The notes beneath the pieces were generated by a model. That model was not told where the DNA came from and did not search any database. It was given only the letters and a program-made list of their open reading frames with translations. This document shows positions 35,575 to 47,186 of a stretch of 64,000 nt of DNA, in pieces (position 1 is the stretch's first letter; each line of letters starts with the position of its first letter). The translations under genes were made by a program, and so were the position numbers. The stretch is from Archivesica marissinica (Eukaryota; Mollusca; Bivalvia; Venerida; Vesicomyidae), in the NCBI GenBank assembly GCA_014843695.1, contig CM026400.1, positions 39,190,992-39,254,991 on the forward strand, in the 5' to 3' direction.

Positions 35575-35973
35575 ATCTGATTGGTTGATTCTGAGTGTTA
35601 CTGTCAGCTGAACCAATCAGGCGCTTGAGACTGAGTTTTGAGATTGGAGAAAAGTTGTATAACCTCCAGGCCTGGTCGCAAATGTAAACAGACCGTGTGC
35701 TACACATTCAACGGCCGTAACATGCCAGTATCTAAACTTACTTGTAAATCCACTATTTGAGTTCTCCGCATCGAACGATGATCGTCTGGACGTCTACCTT
35801 CAAAAACATTCCTGCGATTTTACATATTTCTTAGTTTTGTGGGTTTGAAACATTTGTGCAGACCCCAAGCACCTGTGCCTACAACGATGAATGGCTACTG
35901 ATTGTTAATCAACGAAATGACATTGACCGCTCGCTCATGGAGGATACTACCTGCTTAGGGATTTAAAAGGGAT
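35575..35973. other. Spacer, no gene seen
   Basis: No recognisable exon or repeat; CTGATTGGTTGATTCTG and CTGAACCAATCAGGCGC form a small inverted repeat near 35578-35625. Confidence 0.5.
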
Positions 35974-36208
35974 ATTTCGATCCCCCGTCTGACCCTAATA
36001 AAATTAACAGTCTTTCAGATGGGACGTTAAACCGAGGTCTCGTGTCGGTGTTTTACACCGTGCACGTAAAAGAACCAGAGGAGACTCTGGAATGGGTCTC
36101 TCTCTCTGTATCATTGCACTATCCTCCACAATCTAAAATGACTAATCTCTTCAGGCGGCATCGCTCATATGGGCAACCGGTAGCGACGATAAATAAACGT
36201 AAAACACC
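35974..36208 (+). mobile_element. SINE-D copy, 5'-truncated in the B box
   Basis: Begins TTCGATCCCCCGTCTGACC and runs through the tail CGACGATAAATAAACG. Confidence 0.92.
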
Positions 36209-36254
36209 ACACATGGGGATATTTCGTCCTAGACAGGACCCACCCATAATGGGT

Positions 36255-37285
36255 GTTGTCGATAATTCCATTAAGCAGCTACCCTGTATTAAGTAGCTAG
36301 TTTCCAGATTCCCAATATGTTGTTTTTATTATACATTTGACTTCCATTAAGCTGCCAACCTGTATTAAACAGCCAGTTTCCAGATTCCCAATATGTTGTT
36401 TTATTATACAGTTGACCTCTATTAAGCAGCCACCTGTGCTAAGCAGCCAGTTTCCAGATTCCCAATATGTTGTTTTTATTATACATTTGACTTCTATTAA
36501 GCAGCCAACCTGTATTAAACAGCCAGTTTCCAGATTCCCAATATGTTGTTTTATTATACATTTGACCTCTATTAAGCAGCCAACCTGTATTAAACAGCCA
36601 GTTTCCAGATTCCCAATATGTTGTTTTATTATACATTTGACCTCTATTAAGCAGCCACCTGTGCTAAGCAGCCAGTTTCCAGATTCCCAATATGTTGTTT
36701 TATTATACATTTGACCTCTATTAAGCAGCTACCCTGTATTAAACAGCCAGTTTCCAGATTCCCAATATGTTGTTTTATTATACATTTGACCTCTATTAAG
36801 CAGCCACCTGTGCTAAGCAGCCAGTTTCCAGATTCCCAATATGTTGTTTTATTATACATTTGACCTCTATTAAGCAGCTACCCTGTATTAAACAGCCAGT
36901 TTCCAGATTCCCAATATGTTGTTTTATTATACATTTGACCTCTATTAAGCAGCCAACCTGTGCTAAGCAGCCAGTTTCCAGATTCCCAATATGTTGTTGT
37001 ATTATACATTTGACCTCTATTAAGCAGCTACCCTGTATTAAGCAGCCAGTTTCCAGATTCCCAATATGTTGTTTTATTATACATTTGACCTCTATTAAGC
37101 AGCCACCTGTGCTAAGCAGCCAGTTTCCAGATTCCCAATATGTTGTTTTATTATACATTTGACCTCTATTAAGCAGCCACCCTGTATTAAACAGCCAGTT
37201 TCCAGATTCCCAATATGTTGTTTTATTATACATTTGACCTCTATTAAGCAGCCACCTGTGCTAAGCAGCAACTTTCTGTGATTCT
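36255..37285 (+). repeat. ~74-bp tandem array derived from MITE-2
   Basis: About 13 copies of CCTCTATTAAGCAGCCA, CCTGTATTAAACAGCCAG, TTTCCAGATTCCCAATATG and TTGTTTTATTATACATTTGA, alternating CTGTATTAAAC and CTGTGCTAAGC forms. The right edge matches the terminal part of the MITE-2 element (TTCTGTGATTCTCTTGG, CTTGACTGTA), so the array sits inside a transposon end. Confidence 0.93.
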
Positions 37286-37752
37286 CTTGGTTGGCTTGAC
37301 TGTAGTCATGATTAATAACAATAATTAAGAATGTATTTAATGAGAGAACTCATTTTTTGAACAATTAAGTCAGTCTACCATGACTGAACAACTAGTAGGC
37401 CTACCAGAATGACTGGAATACGACATGGCATGAGCTGTATTATGTAATATATTTTCCTAATATTATTTTGTTTTGGGTCTAGTTGGAGACTTAAAATCGC
37501 ACCAACCATTGGCGTAGCTTTCTATAGGCCAAATCTGCAACAAAAATCGGGAGGCCACGATTAAATTATATATACGCTATAAATAGTTTTCCTGGGGACG
37601 ACCCCCGGACCCCTCTCCCGTCTTAAGTTGGCCTACACATCTATTCCAGCCAAGCTACGCCCCTGCCAACAGCTCCCTGTCATACGGCGAGTCTATCGCT
37701 AGTATTGGTGGAGGAAGACCACGGGTGCTCCTCTGATCAGTATCTCAGGCAC

Positions 37753-37990
37753 GGACGGGCGGACTCACTGGAGGTCCCGCAATCCAGGACGGGCGGACTC
37801 ACTGGAGAACCCGCAATCCAGGACGGGCGGACTCACTGGAGAACCCGCAATCCAGGACGGGCGGACTCACTGGAGGTCCCGCAATCCAGGACGGGCGGAC
37901 TCACTGGAGAACCCGCAATCCAGGACGGGCGGACTCACTGGAGGTCCCGCAATCCAGGACGGGCGGACTCACTGGAGAACCCGCAATCCA
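37753..37990. repeat. 34-bp minisatellite (GC-rich)
   Basis: Seven copies of GACGGGCGGACTCACTGGAG followed by AACCCGCAATCCAG or GTCCCGCAATCCAG. It is bordered left by a dispersed repeat with GGTGGAGGAAGACC. Confidence 0.95.
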
Positions 37991-37996
37991 ACTGGA

Positions 37997-38217
37997 TAGC
38001 TTTAAACGTTATTTATTTTACAACGATTGCGAAGCAGGTTCTAACAACTTATATTAATCACTCTCGTTGGCGCGGATGAAAGCGTATATGTGGTCATTCG
38101 TGTGGGAGGAAACCGGAGTACCCGGAGAAAACCCACCTGTCCGATCTGGCGACCACCGTACCATCTCACATATATGCCTGTCCGAGGATCGAACCCTGGT
38201 TGCATCGGTGAGAAGCG
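37997..38217 (-). mobile_element. SINE-A copy, head truncated
   Basis: TTATTTATTTTACAACGATT tail to TTGCATCGGTGAGAAGC, where it abuts another repeat (AGAATTTGACACCTCC). Confidence 0.9.
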
Positions 38218-38345
38218 GTGGATAGCGTCCTCACACTTAAAGAATTTGACACCTCCATTGGGAGCCGAACTTACCGTGGTGAGGGAACGTGATTTGAAGT
38301 GAACTATCGCAACTAGTGTCACTGAGGCATCCACGTAACAGTATA
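38218..38345. mobile_element. Fragment of a further dispersed repeat
   Basis: TTTGACACCTCCATTGGGAG and GTGATTTGAAGTGAAC recur in diverged form near 43492-43520 and 45845-45945. Probably another SINE-like family; not classified. Confidence 0.5.
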
Positions 38346-38568
38346 CTACCAGTCTGCCACGGGGGAACACTTGTAATATTGTACTATCACGATATATATG
38401 TGCCTGCATAAAATAACAAGTTTGTTTTTTTTATATTAAATTTGCTAATTTCTCATAACATGAAATAAACAATTAAAAAATCAAAATGTCGTACCTTATG
38501 CTTATTTGTACTTTATGAAAAAGCCTGTAATAGATTAAATGCTGGACGTTATGTAAAATGTACGCGCG

Positions 38569-38860
38569 TGTGTGTTTTACGGTTTTTTATCGTCGCTACC
38601 GGTTGCCCATATAAGCGCCTCATAAAGAGATTAGTCATTTTAGATTTTTGGAGTATGGTGCAATGATACAGACAGAGACCCATTCCAGAGTCTTCTCTGA
38701 TTCCTTTACGTGTACGGTGTAAAGCACCGACACGAGACCTCGGTTTAACGTTCCATCTGAAAGACTATATTATGAGTCATTTTAGTATGGTATAGCGGAG
38801 GATCGAACCTGCGACCCATGGGTGACAGGTCCCGCATGGTGACCACCGACCTGCTATGTA
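38569..38860 (-). mobile_element. SINE-D copy (chimeric subfamily)
   Basis: The same body-to-TATGAGTCATTTTAGTATGG switch as at 30459, continuing to GTGACAGGTCCCGCATGG. Confidence 0.85.
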
Positions 38861-38895
38861 AAATAGGTAGCAACAGGCTCAGTATATTGTATTGA

Positions 38896-39112
38896 GTGGA
38901 AGTCGTGATAGCCCGTTCGCTTCAGGTGCGAAATGCCCGGCGTTCGAGCCCGGTTGGAGCCGTTACGATAGTGCCCTTAGGCAAGGTATTTAAATTCCAC
39001 ATTGCTTCTTCTCTCTCCCTCGTGGCGATGGATTCCATCATGAATGAGGTCTCGAGAGTGATTAATATAAGTTATAAGAACTTGTTTAGCAATCGAGCTA
39101 ACATAAATTGAT
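38896..39112 (+). mobile_element. SINE-B copy
   Basis: GTGGAAGTCGTGATAGCCC, with an 11-bp-scale deletion at the A box, B-box-like GCGTTCGAGCCCGG, and tail GCTAACATAAATTGATATG. Confidence 0.9.
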
Positions 39113-39302
39113 ATGAAAAATGGAACCAAATATATTTGCCGCATCCATTGTTTATCACTGGCAGAAATGGCAAGGTCGGCGGCAAGGTGGTCGATGCAAA
39201 GTATTGGGTTTACTCCTGATCTTCCACAGAGTTATGTGGGGTCAATTAAAGCTATTGGGGTTTCGGCTTATACGCCTCGCCACACCACCGCCCCGCCCCC
39301 AT

Positions 39303-39523
39303 ATAAAGTTTAAACTTTATTTATTTTACATCGATTGCGAAGCAAGTTCTAACAACTTATATTAATCACTCTCGTTGGCGCGGATCAAAGCGTATATGTG
39401 GTCATTCGTGTGGGAGGAAACCGGAATACCAGGAGAAAACCCATCTGTCAGATCTGGCGACCACCGTACCATCTCACATATTTCCCGGTCCGAGGATCGA
39501 ACCCGGGTTGCATTGGTGAGAAA
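39303..39523 (-). mobile_element. SINE-A copy, head truncated
   Basis: AAAGTTTAAACTTTATTTAT through GGGTTGCATTGGTGAGAAAC. Confidence 0.92.
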
Positions 39524-39565
39524 CCATATAGTTTACTATAAAGTAATAATAAAGACTTATTTAAA

Positions 39566-39832
39566 TAAACGTATCTGTATTCCAGTGGAAACACACTGGA
39601 CTGATAATCCTGGGATCGCAGGTTCGATCCCCCTTTTGACCCTCATAAAATTAACAGTATTTCAGTTAAACCAAGGTCTCGTGTCGGTGCTTTACACCGT
39701 GCACGTAAAAGAACCAGAGGAGACTCTGGAATGGGTGTATCATGCACTATCATCTAAAATGACTAATCTCTTCAGGAGGCGTTGCACATATGGGCAACTG
39801 GTAGCGACGATAAATAAGCATAAAACACACAT
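39566..39832 (+). mobile_element. SINE-D copy, diverged
   Basis: AACACACTGGACTGATAATC head, GGTTCGATCCCC, body with small deletions, tail GCGACGATAAATAAGC. Confidence 0.88.
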
Positions 39833-40461
39833 ACACTTATTCAACGAGAGAACTCATTTGAACAATTAAGTCAATATGGTATACCATGAGGCCCTCAACA
39901 GAAAGCTTTGAAATGTGGAACAGAATGTGCTGTTTTGATGTGATGAGGGAGGGAATGACACAAGTGTTAGCATGAATATAACAAAGATTATCTAAAAAGT
40001 GCAGTAGTTGGCTTATGAGGGTAAAGGTGGGCAGTGGCGGATGATCGTAAGTTCGATCATCGGAGGTAAATCTGATTGAAGATAGACAGGTGCTAGGCCA
40101 TTGTTAGTGACCACACATAACTCTGTGTGGAGGGGTAATAGCAAACCCAATAGCTAATATTTACATCGCTATTTTGCATTTCCTTCAATGAACGTATGTG
40201 TCCTGATTGCATACAATTTCCCATGAGGGTTTCCAACTAATGATATGCAGCTGACATGCGCACTCGAAGTTACGGGCATGCGCATTTGCAATGTTACGCA
40301 GCGCTCGTCGCGAGAAAATGCGTGTCTTACAGCTCACGCTGTTCCAATTAGATCCCCACCACACGAAATGTGGCAAATTTGGACTAAATACCCTTTAATA
40401 GGAAAGTGTGGTATTCTTTTACTTTGTCTCATCGAACAGAATAATTCATGTAAATATAAGT
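39833..40461. other. Spacer, no gene seen
   Basis: No supported exon and no repeat I recognise elsewhere in the window. Confidence 0.5.
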
Positions 40462-40608
40462 AATGAATCGCGGGTTAATAGTTTCCATTGGGGTATGAAC
40501 TAAATTGGATGTGTTTAAAGCTACAGTGGATGCATTCGGCCGCCACACACTTTAGCTACGCCAAATGTAATTCATACCCCGATGGAAACTATTAACCCGC
40601 GATTCATT
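40462..40608. mobile_element. 147-bp MITE with ~37-bp terminal inverted repeats
   Basis: AATGAATCGCGGGTTAATAG, TTTCCATTGGGGTATGAA at the left is mirrored by TTCATACCCCGATGGAAAC, TATTAACCCGCGATTCATT at the right, with one mismatch. It abuts the next MITE. Confidence 0.88.
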
Positions 40609-40610
40609 CC

Positions 40611-41060
40611 TTAAAGCGACATTACATCGCAAAAAGCAAATAAAATGCATTTTTTGCACGTATGAATGCATTGCTACTACAAATTCTTCGGAATACATAC
40701 GAACACTAACATTGAATCAATAAACAGTGTCATCAATACTCCTGAATTTACGTTTGTTTGTCATCAGAGATAATTTCGCTTAGAGATAATTTAACTAAGA
40801 ATAGTCTACACGTAAATAGGCACAAATGTGAGATATAACGGTAAATATCTACCATAAATCGTGTTATTCAGGATACACTAATTGTATTATGCATGAATGT
40901 TTACATTATTTTGTTATGTCAACAAACCGCGTATACGACGTTTGTTTATTAGTTGAAATACTCAGTTTTTGAGGCAAATATTTAGGGAGAAATTATACCA
41001 CATGATAGGAACATACTTCTATAGAAAATTGTGTTTTCACTGATATAGTGTCGCTTTAAA
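40611..41060 (+). mobile_element. MITE-1, reference copy (450 bp)
   Basis: TTAAAGCGACATTACATCGC at the left and the complement of TTTAAAGCGACACTATATC at the right form the terminal repeats. Interior words GTGAGATATAACGGTAAAT, GTCAACAAACCGCG and TATACGACGTTTGTTTAT identify at least six other copies between 46050 and 55830. Confidence 0.85.
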
Positions 41061-41074
41061 TAATGGACAATTAT

Positions 41075-41312
41075 TTAGTTTATACAAATTTATTTTAGCT
41101 CGATTGCGAAACAAGTTCTTTCAACTTATATTAATCACTCTCGAGACCTCATTCCTGATGCAATCCATCGCCACGAGTGAGAGAGAAGAGGCAAAGTGGA
41201 ATTTAAATGCCTTGCCTAAGGGCACACTCGTAACGGCTCCAGCGGGGCTCGAACTCCGGACCTTTCGCACCTGAAGTGAACGCGCACCCACTGCGCTATC
41301 ACGACTTCCACA
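41075..41312 (-). mobile_element. SINE-B copy, full length
   Basis: TTAGTTTATACAAATTTATT tail to GCGCTATCACGACTTCCAC head. Confidence 0.93.
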
Positions 41313-41407
41313 ATTAGTTATGTGTGGTGAGTGGAATGCATCAACAGTTACTTATTTTCAACAATAGACTAATGACATATGAATGTAAACCTTATAAATC
41401 TGAAATG

Positions 41408-41613
41408 TGGAAGTCGCGAAATGCCCGGAGTTCAAGCCCAGCTGGAGCCCTTACCATTGTACCCTTAGGCAAGCAAGGCATTTAAATTCCACATTGCCTC
41501 TTCTCTCTCCCTCGTGGCGATGGATTCCATCAGGAATGAGGTCTCGAGAGTGATTAATATAAATTGAAAGAACTTGTTTCGCAATCGAGCTAAAATAAAT
41601 GTGTATAAACTAA
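41408..41613 (+). mobile_element. SINE-B copy with deleted A-box region
   Basis: GTGGAAGTCG joins directly to CGAAATGCCCGGAG, removing the A box; body and tail GTATAAACTA intact. Confidence 0.9.
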
Positions 41614-41864
41614 TCTGCACATACAATATAATACTGAAAAGACACGCACATACTGTAGGGTGATATTTAACCTGACGTTACATTGTTTTATATATTACAA
41701 AGACATTTGTATTCTATTCTATTCAGCTACTGTCAGAACATTTGCAATCTGGCAGTAGCTGTCAATCACAAAGCTAAATCTCGTAGTTCATCTTCAAATA
41801 TAAATGCAATGCTCAATTGACAATATAGAAATCTTATACTGAAATATTTCAAACCATATTTTTG

Positions 41865-41992
41865 TAGATGGCCCACTACTAACAAATTTGTATCTCTTAT
41901 GAATGCTAACAGCGATAGAGTTATTAACAGTACAGCTAAATTTGTATATCATGCTTTCAAACTTAGAGCACAAATAACGTAATATATATTAC
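41865..41992 (+). mobile_element. LINE 3' coding remnant
   Basis: Translation from 41869 gives NKFVSLMNANSDRVINSTA then KFVYHAFKLRAQIT and a stop, which resembles C-terminal ends of invertebrate LINE polyproteins as I recall them. A second LINE-end relic lies at 57041-57865. Confidence 0.5.
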
Positions 41993-42149
41993 TATGAAGT
42001 TTCATCCCATGCAGCATTATTTGATTATGACTGGTATATAATGAGTTCTTCCTTGCTAATGCTAGTTATACTTGCGAATTTATATTTCACCATATTGATT
42101 GATGTTTAAGGCTATAAACATGTAAATGTTTTATGCTAATAAACTTTAT

Positions 42150-42308
42150 ATGTTATGTTATGTTATGTTATGTTATGTTATGCAATGTTATGTTATGTTA
42201 TGTTATGCTATGCTATGCTATGCTATGCTATGCTATGCTATGCTATGCTATGCTATGCTATGCTATGCTATGCTATGCTATGTTATGTTATGTTATGTTA
42301 TGTTATGC
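42150..42308. repeat. Pentanucleotide microsatellite (TATGT/TATGC)
   Basis: TTATG units at both ends enclose a block of CTATG units, with CAATG interruptions near each end. Three plus-strand frames are open through it as artefacts. Confidence 0.97.
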
Positions 42309-42444
42309 AATGCTCAATTGACAAGATATTTAACAACATTAATACATATGCTGACAGAATGCTGGCAAACACATAACTTCCAGATGGCGACCTAGTTTCA
42401 GGACTAGCAAATATATCAATTAATTTATTTGGCATGTTTTATGT

Positions 42445-42555
42445 ATAGGATATATGCCAAAAACGATCCGATATGTAAAATATTGTACTGTATTGAGGCG
42501 CGTAGCGCTGAAGACAGTACCAATATTTTACATATTGGATCCGTTTGAGGTTTAT
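42445..42555. mobile_element. Foldback element
   Basis: GGATATATGCCAAAAACGATCC, GATATGTAAAATATTGTACTG (shown in parts) is mirrored by AATATTTTACATATTGGATC and GAGGTTTATATCTTA. Fragments also at 17810-17845 and 61440-61487. Confidence 0.65.
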
Positions 42556-42787
42556 ATCTTACTTAAAACACACACACACTATATAACAAGATACTACTAA
42601 TTAAAATGGTTAAGTTCGTACATTTACGCGTAGTATTTAATATAAAACTCTGACCTTTTGACACCAGTCCAATTAATAATAATGGACTGCAACTACGACA
42701 TGACAGTGTTTTAAGGACGTTTAGATAATACGGCGATATGGATCAGATAATTATAGTTTAGTTTAGTTGATTTTAGTTGATTTTATT

Positions 42788-43094
42788 AAATTCCAGTCGG
42801 CGTTCAAGCACCATGAGGACATACATACATATTATATACAGTTAGCGAACAGTGCAAATATAATGCATACATTATATACATAGACATAGTTTATTAAATT
42901 CCAGTAGGCTTTCAAGCCCATGAGGACATACATACATATTATATACCGTTAGCGAACAGTGCAAACATAATGCATACATTATATACATAGACATAGTTTA
43001 TTAAATTCCAGTAGGCTTTCAAGCCCATGAGGACATACATACATATTATATACAGTTAGCGAACAGTGCAAACATAAAGCATACATTATATACA
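42788..43094. repeat. ~118-bp tandem repeat, 2.6 copies
   Basis: TAAATTCCAGTAGGCTTTCA, AGCCCATGAGGACATACATA, CAGTTAGCGAACAGTGCAA, CATACATTATATACATAG repeats from 42788, 42894 and 43012. Confidence 0.9.
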
Positions 43095-43187
43095 AATGAG
43101 CCCCAACAATCATAGCCATTTATATATATACATGTATTATATAATAAGCATTGTCAGTGGACAATCTACACAATGGGCGTACTGTAG

Positions 43188-43266
43188 ATAGTGCTCTATG
43201 ACTGGGAACTTGGCACTGATACATCATAGATAGTGCTCTATGACTGGGAACTTGGCACTGATACAC
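43188..43266. repeat. Direct duplication, unit about 40 bp
   Basis: TAGATAGTGCTCTATGACTG plus GGAACTTGGCACTGATACA occurs twice in tandem. Confidence 0.9.
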
Positions 43267-43344
43267 AACATATTGCACCATCCCGTGGAAAACCAGCATA
43301 ATGAATTAGTATGCCAGCAAAAAGGCCAACATATGCTTAGTTTG

Positions 43345-43545
43345 TTTTGTGGCTTAACGTCGCACTAACAGATTGGGTTATCTAACGAGATGAAGACCCC
43401 TCCCCCCGGAGCCCCGTAGTGCAGTATTTCAGGTACCCGGGTAAAACCACATACATTCCGCAAGTCAGCTGAATAGTTTTCTCACTTGAACAATTCGACA
43501 CCTCTGTTGGATTCGAACCTACCTCTTCTCTCTCACCTCGTTGCG
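43345..43545. mobile_element. Dispersed repeat with GGCTTAACGTCGCACTAAC
   Basis: Contains GTGGCTTAACGTCGCACTA and TTGGATTCGAACCTACC (B-box-like). Related scraps near 37466-37500, 45125-45175 and 53280-53430. I associate this word with marine bivalve genomes from memory. Confidence 0.5.
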
Positions 43546-43775
43546 ATGGATCGTGATAGCGCAGTGGTAGCGCGTTCGTTTCAGGTGCCAAAGGCCCCGA
43601 GTTCGAGCCCCGCTGGAGCCGTTACGATTGTGCCCTTAGGCAAGGCATTTAAATTGCACATTGCCTCTTCTCTCTTCCTCGTGGATTCCATCGAGAGTGA
43701 GGTCTCGAGAGTGATTAATGTAAGTTGTAAGAACTTGTTTCGCAATCGAGCTAAAAATAAATTTGCATACACTAA
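43546..43775 (+). mobile_element. SINE-B copy
   Basis: GATCGTGATAGCGCAGTGG, GAGTTCGAGCCCCGC, and tail AAATAAATTTGCATACACT. The 5' end is fused to GTTGCGATGGA from an older SINE-B piece. Confidence 0.92.
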
Positions 43776-44051
43776 TAGTTTATGAAAGTGCTAAAAATAT
43801 TTAAATTTTGAAATAGATATTAAGATATGATGGTGGTTGTGCAACAGGACGACCAAATGCACTTGATCATCAAACTACACAATATATCATGATACTATTG
43901 GAATGGAGATAGAAAACAAAAAGTGGAGGAGAGTGAATCAGATTTAGATGCCACCGGCTCGTGCATGTACGGACACTGAGCATGCGTTTCATATGGCTCC
44001 CACATTGTGTATGCATTAACTAAACAATAATAATATTTAATTATTCAATTT

Positions 44052-44318
44052 GCTAAAGTTTAAACTTTATTTATTTTACAACGATTGCGAAGCAAGTTTT
44101 TTAACAACTTATAGTAATCACTCTCGTTGGCGCGGATGAAAGCGTATAATTTATGTGGTCATTCGTGTGGGAAAAGACATCGGAGTACCCGGTGAAAACC
44201 CATCTGTCCGATCTGACGGCCACCGTACCATCTCACATACTTCCCGGTCCGAGGATCGAACCCGGGTTGCATTGGTGAGAAGCGAGCGCGCTAACCACTG
44301 TGCTAATCGGACAGCCAC
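44052..44318 (-). mobile_element. SINE-A copy with target-site duplication
   Basis: AAGTTTAAACTTTATTTAT to GCTAATCGGACAGCC; ATTCAATTT repeats at 44043-44051 and 44319-44327. A run of 13 G follows at about 44376. Confidence 0.92.
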
Positions 44319-44783
44319 ATTCAATTTATTCGGAAGTGTCACATTGAGCATACATACATATATATTATATATATGGGGGGGGGGGGGTTCATACGTATAC
44401 AGAAATGTAGGCTGGGTTCCAGTCTGTCGATTTTTCACTTTAACTTCTGGCAAATTGACATTATCAGAAACTGAATACGGCCCAATTAATAGTCTCGGTG
44501 TTAAATATATTTTTATTTCACTGACCAGGCAAAATATATCGACGCCTGTTCCCAGGCTAACAGAAATGGTCCCTGACATGAAACGGACAATTGTTCATGC
44601 GTCCTGTTATGCGTCCACTCGTCCTACAGTCATAGAATCGTACGTTTATAGTTATATATATAATTTGACTTTGACGTAATGATATGCGGCAGTTTCGTAT
44701 CCTTTAGAATTCAGTTGGAAGAGGGACAATTAGATTACTAGTTACGGGTATATCAAAGACGGTGATTAACCTAAAAAGTCTTA

Positions 44784-45015
44784 ATAGTTTACACAAATTT
44801 ATTTTAGCGCGATTGCGCAAGAAGTTCTTATAACTTATATTAATCACTCTCGAGACCCTATTCCTGGTGGATTCCCTCGCCGCGAGGGAGAGAGAAGAGA
44901 AAATGTGGCATTTAAATGGCTTGCCAAAGGGCACAATCATAACGACTCAAGCTGGGCTCGAACTACGGGCCTTTCGCTCATGAAGCGAGCGCGCTACCAC
45001 TGAGCTATCCACGTA
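44784..45015 (-). mobile_element. SINE-B copy, diverged
   Basis: TAGTTTACACAAATTTATTT tail, GGGCTCGAACTACGGGCC, and a head ending GCGCTACCACTGAGCTATCC. Confidence 0.9.
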
Positions 45016-45195
45016 AACAGTCGTGCTACATTACAAACTCTAAATTAATGCACATTCAATTACGATACGTTGTAAGAAAATCAAACGGATTCAAAATAAT
45101 ATTATTATTTTTTCTTGGCAATATCTTATTTGTTTATTTTTATATGGGGTTTAAAGTCGTGCCAACATCTTAGTTGCAGCTATTAATCGTATATA

Positions 45196-45438
45196 AGTCG
45201 TGATAGCGCAGTGGTAGAGCGTTCGCTTTAGATGCGAAATGACCGGAGTTCGCGCCCATCGCGTCCAGCTGTAGTCGTTACGAGCTTGCCATTATGCAAT
45301 GCATTTAAATGACATACTGCCTATTCTCTCTCCATCATGGCGGTGGTTTCCATCAGGATTGAGGTCTCGAGAGCGAATAATCTAACGTTGTAAAAGCTTG
45401 TTTCACAATCGAGCTAAAATAAATTTGTATAAACTATT
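45196..45438 (+). mobile_element. SINE-B copy, diverged
   Basis: GTCGTGATAGCGCAGTGGTA head, altered centre, TTGTATAAACTA tail. Confidence 0.9.
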
Positions 45439-45561
45439 ATTCATGGAGAAATGTTCCGCGTGCACCCGCGAGCAGTATGCATGTACGAACTGACCATCAG
45501 GAGGTCAACTGGATGACTTCCTCGTATCAAATAAGTCTATCCAAGTAGTGTGATTAGATAT

Positions 45562-45793
45562 GCAATTTATTTTAGCTTGTTTGCGAAACAGGTTCCTACA
45601 ACTTATAATCACCACTCTCAAGACCACATTCCTGATGTAATCCATCGCCACGAGGGTGAGAGACGAGGCAATGTGGAATTTAAATGCCTTGCTTGCCTAA
45701 GGTCACAATGGTAACGGCTTCAGTGGGGCTCGAACTCCGACATTTCGCACCTGAAGCGAACGCGCTACCACTGCGTTATCACGACTTCCACTA
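45562..45793 (-). mobile_element. SINE-B copy
   Basis: CAATTTATTTTAGCTTG to GCGTTATCACGACTTCCAC. A further 3' scrap of the family (TTGCGAAACAAGTTTTTTAC) follows at 45797. Confidence 0.9.
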
Positions 45794-46053
45794 GCTTGAT
45801 TGCGAAACAAGTTTTTTACAACACTAGAATATTCGCTCTCGAAACCTGTGGGACTCGAACCTTCGTCGGTGAGGGAAAGGTGATTTGAAGTCGTTGATCT
45901 CAACGAACATAACGACTCGGACATGGAGGCCCCTCTAAAATAGTTTAGATTAGGTATTTACATGAATATGAATCAGAAGCCAAACATAAAATGAGATAGT
46001 CCCGTGATCAAATTGCATGCGAGTATCATATGGTATCATTTCCCCCCAATTAA

Positions 46054-46706
46054 TTGCTTCAAATACTGAGTATTTCAACTAATAAACAAACGTCGTATAC
46101 GCGGTTTGTTGGCATAACAAAATAATGTAAACATCCATGCGTAATATTGGTTTGGCAATATTAAACTGAGACATTTGCATAATCCGTGAATTTACTTCGT
46201 TAATAATCGGATTTCCGAAGTAAAATATGAGCTTTAGATTATGGTACACTTACTTACTGACTTGATTCAAATATTAACGGTAAAAACCTAACGCATGTCC
46301 TGGTCGTAGTTCACGGAAACTTACGAAGGCTTTGGCGGAGATTAATGAGTCTCAGTTTAATGTTGCCAAGTAATACAACTAGTGTATCCTGAATAACACG
46401 ATTTATGGTACAGATTTACCGTTATATCTCATATTTGAGCATATTTATTTGTAAACTATTCTTAGTTAAGGTATCTCTAAACGACATTAGCTCGCGCTTA
46501 GTATTGACTCCGATGACAAAACAAACGTCAATTCAGGAGCATGGATGACCGTTATATGAAATCATAATTCAATCCACAAAAACACTGTTTATTGATTCAA
46601 TGTAACAATTAATGTTCGAATGTATTCCGACGAATTTGTAGTAGCAATGCATTTATATGTGAACAAATGCATTATATTTGCTTTTTATGGTGCAATGTCG
46701 CTTTAA
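46054..46706 (-). mobile_element. MITE-1 copy carrying a nested element
   Basis: CAAATACTGAGTATTTCAAC, CGTCGTATACGCGGTTTG and, at the right end, GCAATGTCGCTTTAA. The copy is split at 46147-46370 by a second inverted-repeat element. Confidence 0.85.
46147..46370. mobile_element. MITE nested in MITE-1
   Basis: TTGGCAATATTAAACTGAG is mirrored by CTCAGTTTAATGTTGCCAA with one mismatch. TAATA occurs on both sides (46142-46146 and 46371-46375). Other MITE-1 copies read GCGTAATACAAC without interruption here. Confidence 0.82.
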
Positions 46707-46708
46707 CC

Positions 46709-46855
46709 CCACCAAAACAACTGGGTCGTATGCGTCCGCATTTCCCCCCAGTAACCGTGTGGCGTACTAGTTTTAAGTTCAATTAACTTCCCCGATTGGA
46801 TGTCCACGATCGAAGCTGTTTGTGCGACTTCAAACCCACCATACCAGTGTTGACC
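46709..46855. repeat. ~140-bp dispersed repeat, copy 1 of 3
   Basis: CCCCAGTAACCGTGTGGCG, CAATTAACTTCCCCGATTGG, GATCGAAGCTGTTTGTGCG recur at about 47187-47330 and, head to tail, at 47323-47440. Confidence 0.8.
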
Positions 46856-47186
46856 TTCAACCAATCCGGTTGCAGTACTACAATGTGGACAACATTAAAA
46901 AACTTTTCGACTCTATCAGAGTAGAGTCCATCATATCATTTATCAAGGCAATAGGAATTTATAATAAGCTGTGATATCAATTGTTAATCATGCCTTTGTA
47001 GTAATCATTCATTCATATATTACGTGTAATTAATCTTACGTCTTTATAACTTCTTAGTATTAATGTTTACGTAATGCATATACTTATATAGAATTTTATT
47101 TCATACACTCGACAATAAACATAACTTTAATGCGCGCTACATGACCTTAGATGTCGATGCGCCGTAAAACACCATTCATTCATTTA

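Noticed and set aside
36297..37233. Repeated frames on both strands in the AGCAGCC array
   Set aside because: MITE-2-derived tandem repeat, not a protein repeat.
42126..42395. Tyr/Cys/Leu/Met repeat frame
   Set aside because: Pentanucleotide microsatellite.
44155..44679. 174-codon plus-strand frame
   Set aside because: Its first third is SINE-A, followed by a G run; no splice signals or domain found.
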